From positions 1 to 17,069 of the forward strand of contig LFFH01000024.1 of NCBI GenBank assembly GCA_001510455.1: a stretch of DNA of 17,069 nucleotides, read 5' to 3'. Both the position numbers and the translations under genes were made by a program. Of this stretch, positions 7,154 through 16,270 are shown in pieces. Under the pieces are notes generated by a model. That model made no database searches. It was not told the DNA's origin and saw only the letters and a list, made by a program, of their open reading frames with translations. Each line of letters opens with the position of its first letter. Positions within the stretch are counted from its first letter, which is position 1. Origin of the DNA: Actinobacteria bacterium casp-actino8. Its GTDB lineage: Bacteria > Actinomycetota > Acidimicrobiia > Acidimicrobiales > Ilumatobacteraceae.

Positions 7154-7839
7154 CGCCACACCGGATCACGTGGTGGATCGAAACTCGCCACACCGGTCGC
7201 TCCACCGATCGCTGCGAAGGCCATCGGACCCCACCATTGCACCCCGGCCGTCGGATCGGGCAACGATGACTCGGCGAACCATCCGATGCCGTCGGTCTCG
7301 AGCGGATGACCGTCGAGAGTTCCGCCCGTGGCTCGACAGTGGAAGAGCAACATGTACATCCCGAAGCGACTGAATCCCATGCGTTGTCCGTCGATCACAC
7401 CGAGAAGCTGAGCCGGTTCGCATTCGATGCCGGTCTCTTCGAACACTTCCTTCACTGCGACTTCCGATGCGGAGTACCCGACATCGGCCCACCCGGTCGG
7501 ATACAGCCACACTCCCGAATCGGGACGACGAACGAGAAGGATTTCACCGTCGTCGTTGCCGACGATGGCACCGATCGCCACTTTCGGAGTGACGTAACCA
7601 GGTACGCCTTCTCCGACCGATTCCATCCATTCCTGGATGAAGTGGTCTTGTTCACGCCGAACGGCGAGGGCTTCGTCAGCCGCCGCCTTGATGTCGGACG
7701 CCACGTGCAGAACCTCTTCGTATCGTTCGCGTTCGTACAAGTTCTGGGTGAAGCCGAGACCCGTGCGAGCGATACCGGCCAGGGTTTCGCTCCAACGCAC
7801 CAGATCGCGTGTGAAGTCGGACGGCTCGGCGTCACTCAT
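7138..7839 (-). CDS. Nudix hydrolase with N-terminal NUDIX_N-type helical domain
   Basis: The 233-residue protein has an all-helical N-terminal region (FTRDLVRWSETLAGIARTG, then LYERERYEEVLHVASDIKAA) like the NUDIX_N domain, followed by a Nudix fold from about residue 85. The Nudix box spans residues 116-138: G116, D119, E126, K130-E131, E134-E135 and G137 are present. It departs from the G-x5-E-x7-REUxEExGU consensus by Tyr122 where the first Glu is expected and Lys130 for Arg, while the metal-binding EE pair (134-135) is intact. Relatives with this architecture act on ADP-ribose or similar nucleoside diphosphate derivatives; the substrate here is unknown. It lies 23 nt downstream of glnD on the same strand, but a -10-like TAGCGT just before its ATG suggests its own leaderless transcript. 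Confidence 0.85.
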   Translation of the reverse strand: MSDAEPSDFTRDLVRWSETLAGIARTGLGFTQNLYERERYEEVLHVASDIKAAADEALAVRREQDHFIQEWMESVGEGVPGYVTPKVAIGAIVGNDDGEILLVRRPDSGVWLYPTGWADVGYSASEVAVKEVFEETGIECEPAQLLGVIDGQRMGFSRFGMYMLLFHCRATGGTLDGHPLETDGIGWFAESSLPDPTAGVQWWGPMAFAAIGGATGVASFDPPRDPVWRQSSP

Positions 7840-7846
7840 GACGCAG

Positions 7847-7852
7847 ACGCTA
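7847..7852 (-). promoter_or_regulatory. Putative -10 box (TAGCGT, - strand) for a leaderless Nudix transcript
   Basis: Read on the minus strand, TAGCGT is followed by 7 nt and the ATG at 7839. It lies in the 23-nt gap after the glnD stop. No Shine-Dalgarno is present. The hexamer is identical to the one before the PAC2 gene. Confidence 0.42.
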
Positions 7853-7862
7853 GTCGCATCGA

Positions 7863-10151
7863 TCAGGAAGTCGATCCGAGGGCGAACAGGACCGCCCGTT
7901 CGACCTCGGCCCGATGGAGCGGGTCGTTCAGGGGAACACCGGCCGCCGTGCGAACGTAGAACGAGTCGACCACTTCGTCACCGATCGTCTGGACCGATGC
8001 GTGGCGAATGTCGAGCCCGACTTCGGCCATGGCTTTGGTGACACGGTGGAGGATGCCGTGCTGATCGGGAGCCCGAACCTCGATGATCGTCGCATTCGAC
8101 GTGACACCGTCGACGTAGGTGACCCGAGGTGGAGCGAGTTCCCCGGCCGAGCGACGACGGCGTTTGTAGTGACGCGCCCGTTCGGCCAGTCGGGGTTCGA
8201 GAGCGAGTTCTCCACGCAACGCGCGCTCCAGATCGTCGAGTACCGGCTCCCACTCGATGGGACCATGCGCCGGAACCTGAACACGAAAACGGGACGCCGC
8301 CATTCCCTGTTCGTCGGAGTGTGCCTGAGCGCCGAGGACGGCGAGTCCGCGCAAGGTGAGAACCCCCGCCACTCGGCTGAAGGTTCCCGGGCGGTCGGGA
8401 CTGACGACGGTCAACGAATCGGGAGTCACACCGAACGACACCACGCCACGAGCCATCATCTCGAGCACTTCGGCATCAGGGAAGAGTCGCCACTCGGATC
8501 GATCCGGTGCGATACCCGACAGGACTTGATGAGTTCGGCCGACGAGTTCGTTCACGAGTCCGGCCTTCCACGGACCCCACGCCGCCGGACCGGTGGCCAG
8601 ACTGTCGGCTTCGGTGAGACCGTGCAGAAGATCGAGCACGAGCGGGCTGTTCACTCTCTCGATCACGAAGTCGATCGTGGCCGGATCGGCTAGATCACGA
8701 CGCGTTGCGACATCGGGCAACAAGAGATGGTGCTGCACCATGGTCTGCAAGATCACCATGTCGTCGTGCGAGATCCCGAGACGAGGAGCGATACGTCCGA
8801 CCAACTCCACACCCACGTCGTTGTGGTCACCCGGATAACCCTTGCCGATGTCGTGAAAGAGAGCACCGAGTACGAGAAGGTCGGGACGACTCACACGATC
8901 GGCGAGATCACTCGCGTTCGCCGTGGCCTCCCACAGATGTCGGTCGACGGTGAAACGGTGGTAAGCGTTGCGCTGTGGTCGACTGCGGTTCGGCGCCCAC
9001 TCGGGAAGAATGCGAACCCAGAGGCCTCGCTGATCGAGTGATTCGAGAACGGGAATCGCGTCGTGTCCGGTGAGGAGAAGTCCGACCAAGTCGTCGATGG
9101 CGCCGGCCGGCCACGGACTCGGCATCGGTGGACTCTGCTGAGCCAGTCGATCGAGTGACACCCGATCGATGCGCGTGCGCTGGCGAGCGGCCGACGCCGC
9201 CACTCGAAGCACGAGCGACGGATCGGCTGACACGTCGACCGACTCGTCGAGGTGGATCTCGCCGTGACGAAGGAGTACACCGGGCGCCACGGCGACCTCG
9301 GGACGACGTGGTGAACTCTCGGCGAGCACACGTGCCCACACCTCGTCTCCGACCCAAGCGATCGCCCGCGCTGCATGGGAGAGCGACGACATCAGCGCAT
9401 CGGCACTGCGGTATCCGCAGGCCGTCGCCACGGCATCCTGCTCCTCGAGATGCAGGACCTCGTTGGGTCGGCCGACCGAACGATGCAAAGCGACTCGAAC
9501 CGACGTGATCACATCGGTGCCGGCATCGAGAGTCGCGCGATCCGACATCGAGATTTCGAGGCCTCCCAACTCGGCCCACGTCAGAGCGTGAATGTCACGA
9601 AGTCCTCCGTAACCCTCCTTCAGGTTGGGTTCGAGAAGAAACGCTGTCTCCCCGTTGGCCGACTGCCGCTCGCGCACTCGTCGCATGAGTTCGGGAAGTC
9701 GACTCTTCGTGGACGACCGCCAGGCCTTCACGGCGGTCTCGTGCAGTTCGTGACTCAATTCGGCGTCTCCGGCGACGTGTCGAGCCGTGAGAATCGCCGT
9801 CGCCGTGTCGAGCTCGGTTCGGGCGAGATCGACGATCTGCTTGACCGTGCTCACCGAATGACCAAGTTTCACGTTGGCATCCCAGATCGGGTACCAGATC
9901 TTGGCTGCGAACTCGTCGATGTTCTTCACGCCGTCGTGCAACAGGACGACGTCGAGATCGCTGTACGGCGCGAGTTCTCCTCGACCATAACCACCGATGG
10001 CGACCAGCGCCGCTCTCTTCTTGATCGGTACGAGATCGGACGCCTTGGCCCAGAGATCACTCAACCACTCGTCGGTCGCACTGCACAGAGCACGCGCGAA
10101 CGGCATGCCCTGCAACGGTGAATCCGCGATCAGTTCGGCCCGAGACGTCAC
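7863..10151 (-). CDS. glnD: [Protein-PII] uridylyltransferase / uridylyl-removing enzyme GlnD
   Basis: This 762-residue bifunctional enzyme senses glutamine and modifies PII. Domains in order: a nucleotidyltransferase with GGYGRGELAPYSDLD (53-67; D65 and D67 are the catalytic metal ligands), the GlnD-specific NLKEGYGGLRDIH (176-188), an HD phosphohydrolase domain with H404, H433-D434 and H474-H475 (uridylyl-removing activity), and two C-terminal ACT domains beginning near SPDRPGTFSRVAG (584) and RAPDQHGILHRVTKAM (693), where glutamine is expected to bind. It is shorter than the E. coli enzyme, about 890 residues, mainly because the N-terminus is short, as in other actinobacteria. The GTG at 10151 overlaps the TGA of the upstream gene (GTGA), so the two are probably translationally coupled. 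Its target PII is encoded about 1.9 kb away, divergently. In some actinobacteria GlnD adenylylates PII instead. Confidence 0.96.
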   Translation of the reverse strand: MTSRAELIADSPLQGMPFARALCSATDEWLSDLWAKASDLVPIKKRAALVAIGGYGRGELAPYSDLDVVLLHDGVKNIDEFAAKIWYPIWDANVKLGHSVSTVKQIVDLARTELDTATAILTARHVAGDAELSHELHETAVKAWRSSTKSRLPELMRRVRERQSANGETAFLLEPNLKEGYGGLRDIHALTWAELGGLEISMSDRATLDAGTDVITSVRVALHRSVGRPNEVLHLEEQDAVATACGYRSADALMSSLSHAARAIAWVGDEVWARVLAESSPRRPEVAVAPGVLLRHGEIHLDESVDVSADPSLVLRVAASAARQRTRIDRVSLDRLAQQSPPMPSPWPAGAIDDLVGLLLTGHDAIPVLESLDQRGLWVRILPEWAPNRSRPQRNAYHRFTVDRHLWEATANASDLADRVSRPDLLVLGALFHDIGKGYPGDHNDVGVELVGRIAPRLGISHDDMVILQTMVQHHLLLPDVATRRDLADPATIDFVIERVNSPLVLDLLHGLTEADSLATGPAAWGPWKAGLVNELVGRTHQVLSGIAPDRSEWRLFPDAEVLEMMARGVVSFGVTPDSLTVVSPDRPGTFSRVAGVLTLRGLAVLGAQAHSDEQGMAASRFRVQVPAHGPIEWEPVLDDLERALRGELALEPRLAERARHYKRRRRSAGELAPPRVTYVDGVTSNATIIEVRAPDQHGILHRVTKAMAEVGLDIRHASVQTIGDEVVDSFYVRTAAGVPLNDPLHRAEVERAVLFALGSTS

Positions 10152-10639
10152 GAGATCTCACTTTGCTCGGCCGTGGTCCGACGATGAGAGATGATCGCCG
10201 CCGCCTTCCATGCCCCCCATTCGAGCCCGACGTCATGAAGATCCGGATGGACGTCGGCCCACGTAGCCGGACACAGATCGAACACGTCGGCCGGAAAGGA
10301 TCGCTCCTGGAACTCGTCGCGAGCCACCGGACGAGCGCCGATCGCTGCGAGTTCATCCGACACTCGACCCGTGCACTCCCTCACCAGGTCGAGTGGGTTA
10401 CGCCGTTGCTCCCAGGCTTCCGCCTCCAACAAACGACCCAACTCCGACACGAGCCAGGAACGAGCAGCCTCGATCGCCGCTTCGCGTCGTCCGGCATCGA
10501 CCTGATCGTGCAGACCTTGATCCGCCACGACACGATCGAACGAAGAACGCAACCATGTGTTGGCCGTCGACTCCATGGTTCGGAGCAGACGTTCGGAGTA
10601 CTTGTTCATCTCACTCCATCGAGACGGGGGCATCTTCAT
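10148..10639 (-). CDS. Conserved-looking protein of unknown function, coupled to glnD
   Basis: I do not recognise this 163-residue protein. It is mostly helical and charged, without a signal peptide, membrane segment or known catalytic motif. The one cysteine-containing stretch is VFDLCPATWADVHPDLHDVGLEWG near the C-terminus; a helix-rich N-terminal half holds SSFDRVVADQGLHDQVDAG. Its coding quality looks real: it is in frame across the whole span, and its stop overlaps the glnD GTG by 4 nt, so expression is linked to glnD. The start is uncertain. ATG 10639 and 10633 lack a Shine-Dalgarno, while ATG 10609 has GGAG 4 nt upstream and would give 153 residues. It lies at the divergent boundary with amtB, which suggests a role in nitrogen control, but this is inference. 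Confidence 0.65.
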   Translation of the reverse strand: MKMPPSRWSEMNKYSERLLRTMESTANTWLRSSFDRVVADQGLHDQVDAGRREAAIEAARSWLVSELGRLLEAEAWEQRRNPLDLVRECTGRVSDELAAIGARPVARDEFQERSFPADVFDLCPATWADVHPDLHDVGLEWGAWKAAAIISHRRTTAEQSEIS

Positions 10640-10777
10640 GATCGCAGTACTGCCGCTCGATTGCTCGACTCGAACCCGGCGTGCAGTTCCTTCACGTGGC
10701 CGTGCAGAACTGGAAACCTTGCCGAAACAATTCTTCCCGACACTCTTGACGCCCCTACAACTGATCGAGGAGAACCC
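10640..10777. promoter_or_regulatory. Divergent control region between the glnD operon and amtB-glnK, with an 11-nt periodic GlnR-like pattern
   Basis: This 138-nt gap must drive both nitrogen-control operons. GAAAC occurs at 10713-10717 and again at 10724-10728, exactly 11 nt apart, with TTCAC at 10691, GTGCA at 10702 and TTGAC at 10746 on the same 11-nt phase. Actinobacterial GlnR boxes are built from gTnAC and GaAAC half-sites with 6-nt spacers, so this is a plausible but degenerate GlnR-type operator. The order of half-sites is not canonical, and no clear -35/-10 pair was found. Confidence 0.32.
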
Positions 10778-12350
<1,573 letters not shown>

Positions 12351-12466
12351 GCCGGGTGTTTCTCGACTTCGGTGGGAGTACGTTCTCGTGCCTGTCCGGC
12401 GTCGATCGTGTTGAAGAGGTTCGGTAAATCACCTCAGTGTCGTTGGTGATCGAAGCTCCACTCGCG
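12351..12466. other. Intergenic region between convergent glnK and Rieske ferredoxin genes
   Basis: These 116 nt separate the stop of glnK and the stop of the ferredoxin. The only structure seen is a weak inverted repeat ATCACC (12428-12433) with GGTGAT (12445-12450) and an 11-nt loop, which lacks a U-tract. I do not see a strong terminator or a gene here. Confidence 0.35.
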
Positions 12467-12754
12467 TCACGACTCGTCGAACGACCACGTCCTCAGCGCG
12501 CACGGAGCCGGCGGTCCTTTGTGTTCTCCGCTTCGAACGTCGAACTGAGCGCCGTGAAGAGGGCACGTCAGCGTATGACCCCTCAAACGACCCTCGGACA
12601 AGAGAGCATCGCGGTGAGTGCAGTTGTCGTCGACCGCGAAGAGCTGACCGTTCACTCGACACACCACGACCCCGTGGTCTCCCAGCCCGTCGACACGTCG
12701 CATCCGGCCATCGGTCAGATCGTCGAAATCAGCGGAATGCAGTGCTTCAGACAT
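12467..12754 (-). CDS. Rieske [2Fe-2S] ferredoxin, oxygenase electron carrier
   Basis: The 95-residue protein is a small soluble Rieske ferredoxin with the cluster motif C45-T-H47 and C64-P-L-H67 (NCTHRDA and CPLHGAQFD), giving two Cys and two His ligands. Such proteins (BphA3/CarAc type) pass electrons from a reductase to the Rieske oxygenase; some small Rieske proteins instead belong to nitrite reductase (NirD). Its ATG at 12754 overlaps the stop of the oxygenase alpha subunit by 8 nt (ATGTCTGA), so it is translated in the same unit, which strongly favours the oxygenase role. Length is normal, about 100 residues. No ferredoxin reductase is visible nearby. Confidence 0.92.
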   Translation of the reverse strand: MSEALHSADFDDLTDGRMRRVDGLGDHGVVVCRVNGQLFAVDDNCTHRDALLSEGRLRGHTLTCPLHGAQFDVRSGEHKGPPAPCALRTWSFDES

Positions 12755-14132
12755 CGTCGAATTCGTATCCGCCGGACTTCAGATACTCCGCCACCCTCGT
12801 CTGAAGATGGCGTGTTCTGACTTCTTGATAGTTGCCCAGTGTCTGGCCTCGTTTACGGCTCGATCGAAAACCAAGAGTCTGTGCTTTCATGTTCGACGTG
12901 TCCTGATCGTAGACACGACCGAGGCCTCCGAGGCCGCTGGCGATCGTGTAACTCTCGTCGATGTCGAGTTGGATCACATCCGGGGGAGACGATGTCTCGC
13001 CGTCGACCGGACGAGGCCGCAGAATCAAGAGATCGAACCAACTGGTGTCGACGTCGTCGGGATCAGGGCGGAATCGGTACACCATCGGAAGCGACAATCC
13101 CGGAAAGAAGAACGCATTCGGAAAAGAGAAGTACTCGATGGAGTCGACGACGATCGATTCACTGAGCTTCGAGAAATCTCGTCCGTACCGTCGACTCATG
13201 TCTTCCTTGAAAAGCGCAGCGAAAACATCGCGTGCCCGAGCACCCTCGGGAAGCTTCGCCCCGTCCGGTAGCGGGAATCCGCGAGTCAGACCGGCGAAAA
13301 GCTCTTCCTCGGTCTGAGGAACGGCACGTTGCGGGCTGTTCAGACCTCGTGTGTGGATGAATCGACTGACATTCGGAGGAAAGATGTCGTACTGAGTGGT
13401 GACTTCATCCCCGAGGCGTCCGGTCGAGTGCGTTTCGCGGACGTGGTACGCCTCGAGAAACGCCTCGATCGCGGCCTTCCAATTACACGGCAACTTCTTC
13501 AACACGTGAGTCTCGATGTAGCGATCCTCGAATCCGAATTCGGAGAAGTGTTCGGGGAGTATGCCCAAGTAATCGGAGAGAGGGGCGGCCTCCGGATCGA
13601 AATTGATCCACACGAATCCAGCGAAGATCTCGACGGGGATCGGGGGAAGGGCATGGGTCTCCTCGGTGACATGAGGAAAATCCCAACGATCAGGAAGATC
13701 GATCAGCTGACCGTCGAGTGACCAGGTCCAACCGTGGAACGGACATTTCAATTCGTTGGCGAAACCACAGGAGCCCGCTGGCTTCAGCTGTGTCCCACGA
13801 TGCATACAAGCGTTGTAATACGCCCTGATCGACCCGTCATTCGTGCGAACGATGAGAGCTGAATGCGGACCCACGTCGTACACGTAGTAGTCGCCCGCTT
13901 CGAGTAGATGATCGACATGGCAGGCCCACTGCCATGTCTTCGACCACATGTGCTCGAACTCGGCTCGGAAGTACGACTCCGAGGTGTAGTTGGAATACGG
14001 CAAGTCGGAGTCACCCAAGTACATCGGCGCCTCGACCAAAAGAGGCCAAGGCGGCGATGTTGGATCGGCGAGAAGTTGCTCATGCAGCGACGGCCCTGGT
14101 GCACGCGCCGAACCCGAAACTGCATCGGTCAT
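12747..14132 (-). CDS. Rieske-type aromatic ring-hydroxylating oxygenase, alpha subunit
   Basis: The 461-residue protein is the catalytic subunit of a Rieske non-haem iron oxygenase. The N-terminal Rieske domain has C109-M-H111 (YNACMHRGTQL) and C130-P-F-H133 (CPFHGWTWS), which bind the 2Fe-2S cluster. The catalytic domain holds NWKAAIEAFLEAYHVRETH (217-235), where H230 and H235 are the mononuclear iron ligands and E227 takes the role of the electron-bridging acid. D410 in YDQDTSNMK is the likely third ligand. The reaction would be mono- or dihydroxylation or demethylation; the substrate is unknown. GAGGGGGA precedes the ATG at 14132. It is followed directly by a Rieske ferredoxin. No beta subunit or reductase is visible, so it may be an alpha-only enzyme drawing electrons from an unlinked reductase. 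Confidence 0.93.
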   Translation of the reverse strand: MTDAVSGSARAPGPSLHEQLLADPTSPPWPLLVEAPMYLGDSDLPYSNYTSESYFRAEFEHMWSKTWQWACHVDHLLEAGDYYVYDVGPHSALIVRTNDGSIRAYYNACMHRGTQLKPAGSCGFANELKCPFHGWTWSLDGQLIDLPDRWDFPHVTEETHALPPIPVEIFAGFVWINFDPEAAPLSDYLGILPEHFSEFGFEDRYIETHVLKKLPCNWKAAIEAFLEAYHVRETHSTGRLGDEVTTQYDIFPPNVSRFIHTRGLNSPQRAVPQTEEELFAGLTRGFPLPDGAKLPEGARARDVFAALFKEDMSRRYGRDFSKLSESIVVDSIEYFSFPNAFFFPGLSLPMVYRFRPDPDDVDTSWFDLLILRPRPVDGETSSPPDVIQLDIDESYTIASGLGGLGRVYDQDTSNMKAQTLGFRSSRKRGQTLGNYQEVRTRHLQTRVAEYLKSGGYEFDDV

Positions 14133-14173
14133 GTTTCCCCCTCGGTTAAATCGACGACCCTGACATCGGAATC

Positions 14174-14911
14174 CTAGGCGTCGACGATCTCCATACGAAC
14201 TCGCTTGTTCCCCTTGCCTTTGTTCTCGACTTTCAGCACCTTCACACGACCGACCTGACGAGTGGAGTGCACGTGAGTCCCACCGTCGGCCTGCTTGTCA
14301 AGTCCGACGATGTCGACCACCCTGATCTCGGAAACGGTCTCGGGAATGAGAGACACCTTTGTACGAATGAGATCAGCGTCCTGCAAGGCCGTCTCACGGG
14401 GAAGGAAGTCGACGCGAACGGGGCGATCAGCCGCGATCTCGGCGTTGACGAGCTCTTCGATACGAACGGCGAAACCTTCGGGGACGGGATCGAATTCGAA
14501 GTCCATCCGGCCACTCAGCGGTTCCATGTTTCCTCCGGTGACGGGGACCTTCCACTCGTTCCAGATCACACCACACAGGAGGTGCATGGCCGTATGCGTT
14601 CGCATGAGGCGCAGGCGCCGCGCGTCGTCGACTGCACCCTCGACCGTGTCACCCAAGACCGGAACCGGACCGTCGAGTTCGTGCCAGACCCACGAGTGCG
14701 ATCCGTCGAGTGACGGACCTTTCCGAACGTTCACGACCGCCGCATCACCGAGCATCCCCACATCGTGGGGCTGACCTCCACCCGTCGGATAGAAAGCCGT
14801 GCGGTCGAGGGCGACCATCGATCCGTCCACACCCACCACGACGGCCTCGAACGTTCGCAGGTCGACATCACGCAAGTAGACGAGATCGGTATCGGCGGCA
14901 AAAGAGGTCAT
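14174..14911 (-). CDS. Alanyl-tRNA editing protein, AlaX-like
   Basis: This 245-residue protein matches the trans-editing factors related to the AlaRS editing domain, which deacylate Ser-tRNA(Ala) or Gly-tRNA(Ala). Visible are TAFYPTGGGQPHDVG (about residues 38-52), the first zinc motif RTHTAMH (H106 and H110), a long central region with GNMEPLSGRMDFEF, and the second motif block ADGGTHVHST (H213). The canonical second motif is CxxxH in CGGTH; here the Cys is replaced by D209. AlaX proteins with Asp at this place may exist, so I do not call it inactive, but the zinc ligand set would differ. Length fits the longer AlaX type (AlaX-M). GGGAG upstream of ATG 14911 serves as ribosome binding site. 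The gene ends 41 nt before the oxygenase start on the same strand. Confidence 0.85.
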   Translation of the reverse strand: MTSFAADTDLVYLRDVDLRTFEAVVVGVDGSMVALDRTAFYPTGGGQPHDVGMLGDAAVVNVRKGPSLDGSHSWVWHELDGPVPVLGDTVEGAVDDARRLRLMRTHTAMHLLCGVIWNEWKVPVTGGNMEPLSGRMDFEFDPVPEGFAVRIEELVNAEIAADRPVRVDFLPRETALQDADLIRTKVSLIPETVSEIRVVDIVGLDKQADGGTHVHSTRQVGRVKVLKVENKGKGNKRVRMEIVDA

Positions 14912-14955
14912 ACCCCAGTCTCCCGTCTCGCCGGGCTCTTCATCAACCGAACCTC

Positions 14956-14961
14956 TAGCCT
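14956..14961 (+). promoter_or_regulatory. Putative -10 box (TAGCCT) for a leaderless transcript
   Basis: TAGCCT fits TANNNT and ends 7 nt before the ATG at 14969, with no Shine-Dalgarno between. The position supports 14969 as the start, which also places the lipoprotein signal peptide correctly at the N-terminus. Confidence 0.45.
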
Positions 14962-14968
14962 GGCGTCG

Positions 14969-16270
14969 ATGAAGACACGGGGCATCCGAGGGCTCGCCGT
15001 CGTCATGAGTGGCCTCGTGGTGCTCGCTGCGTGCGGCTCGAGCGCTTCGACCTCCGTCACCACCGATGTCCCCCGCACCACCACCACGGTTCCGCGGGTG
15101 AGTGACGGAGTTCTTCGACTCGGTCTCCTCGTGCCTCGTTCCGGATCCGGAGCCTCACTCGGTGAAGCCCTGGTTGCGGTGGTCGAGTCCTCGATCACCA
15201 CCATCAACGTGGCCGGCGGTTTCAACGGACAGAACGTCGAACTCGTGATCCGCGACGAAGGCAACGACACCGCTACGGCCTTGGCCGCTGTCGAGCGACT
15301 CGTCGACGAGGATGACGTCGACGCCATCATCGGTCCCCTCTCGTCGAACGTCGCGCTCGGCATCCTTCCTTCACTTACTCGCAGTGAAATCGGTGTCTGC
15401 TCGCAGGCCGCCACATCGGTTCTGCTCAACAATTTTCCCGATCGGGGTCTGTTCGTCCGCACCGCTCCCACCGACTCGCTCATCGCACAGGCGATGTCAC
15501 AAGCGATTGCACAGACCGGTCAGAGTTCCACGGCCCTCGCCTTCCCCGACGATCGATACGGTCGCCGTCTGGCCAGTGAGCTTCGTCGATACCTCGGGCT
15601 TCAAGGCATCTCGATCACCGACGAAGTTCCCTACTCACCAACCGACGAGTCCTACACCGACGATCTCGAAGGCGTCTCGGAAGAATCGCGAGTTCTCGCG
15701 CTCGTCGCCAATCAGGAAAGTGGAGCACGCTTCCTCAACTCGGCACTCGTCACCGGCTCACTGCAGACGATCGTGCTGAACGACGCGCTGGCCAACGTAT
15801 CCCTGCCCAACGACTCGGCACTCGATCGGCTCTCCGACTTCACCATTCTCGGAGTCGCGCACGACGTCACGATCGGCTTTCAGAACCTCGTCGACGTCCT
15901 CGGAGAGCGACGAGTGTTTCCCGGTCCCGTGGCATCGGGAACCGTCCGGCAACCCATTCCCTTCGCCACCTCGACCCTCGACTGCGTCAATCTTCTGGTG
16001 CTGGCCGCTCTGTCGGCATCGAGCGACGACCCACTCGTCTTCATGAACTCGGTGATCCCCGTGAGTCGAGTCGGATCGTCGTGCAACACCTTCGAGCAGT
16101 GCAGTTCGGTACTCAGTCGAGGCCTGAACGTCGACTACAACGGACCGACCGGTTTGCTCGCTCTCACTCCGAACGGCGAACCGAGTCTGGCCTCGTTCGT
16201 GAATTACGGATTCGACGAGGATGGCCTTCCCGAATACCGATCGTTCATCGGAGTGATCAGCTCGCCGTGA
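14969..16270 (+). CDS. Substrate-binding lipoprotein of the branched-chain amino acid ABC transporter type (LivJ-like)
   Basis: The 433-residue product is a type I periplasmic-binding-fold protein. Residues 1-22 form a lipoprotein signal: basic start MKTRGIRG, hydrophobic core LAVVMSGLVVL, then the lipobox LAAC with Cys22. A Ser/Thr-rich linker follows, then the domain begins around VLRLGLLVPRSGSGASLGEA and includes GFNGQNVELVIRDEGNDTAT, DDVDAIIGPLSSNVALG and ALAFPDDRYGRRLASELRR, which are typical of Leu/Ile/Val-binding proteins. Three further Cys occur late (DCVNLL, SSCNTFEQCS), which could form a disulfide outside the cytoplasm. The frame is open upstream to 14765, but that would overlap the divergent AlaX gene and hide the signal peptide, so ATG 14969 is preferred. 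No permease or ATPase gene is adjacent. The ligand is unknown. Confidence 0.88.
   Translation: MKTRGIRGLAVVMSGLVVLAACGSSASTSVTTDVPRTTTTVPRVSDGVLRLGLLVPRSGSGASLGEALVAVVESSITTINVAGGFNGQNVELVIRDEGNDTATALAAVERLVDEDDVDAIIGPLSSNVALGILPSLTRSEIGVCSQAATSVLLNNFPDRGLFVRTAPTDSLIAQAMSQAIAQTGQSSTALAFPDDRYGRRLASELRRYLGLQGISITDEVPYSPTDESYTDDLEGVSEESRVLALVANQESGARFLNSALVTGSLQTIVLNDALANVSLPNDSALDRLSDFTILGVAHDVTIGFQNLVDVLGERRVFPGPVASGTVRQPIPFATSTLDCVNLLVLAALSASSDDPLVFMNSVIPVSRVGSSCNTFEQCSSVLSRGLNVDYNGPTGLLALTPNGEPSLASFVNYGFDEDGLPEYRSFIGVISSP

Noticed and set aside
8891..9579. Long Arg-rich ORFs overlapping glnD in other frames.
   Set aside because: Composition (Arg, Ser, Pro rich) is typical of frame-shifted GC-rich DNA, and glnD motifs are intact in its own frame.
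10118..10777. N-terminal extension of AmtB by 220 codons.
   Set aside because: The extension is Arg/Ser-rich, lies antisense to the glnD start and the gene before it, and a strong GAGGAG with GTG 10778 marks the true start.
12428..12450. Hairpin ATCACC/GGTGAT after glnK as a terminator.
   Set aside because: Only 6 bp, 11-nt loop, low G-C and no U-tract; too weak to call.
14765..14968. Upstream extension of the substrate-binding lipoprotein.
   Set aside because: It overlaps AlaX on the other strand and would bury the lipobox signal peptide inside the protein.
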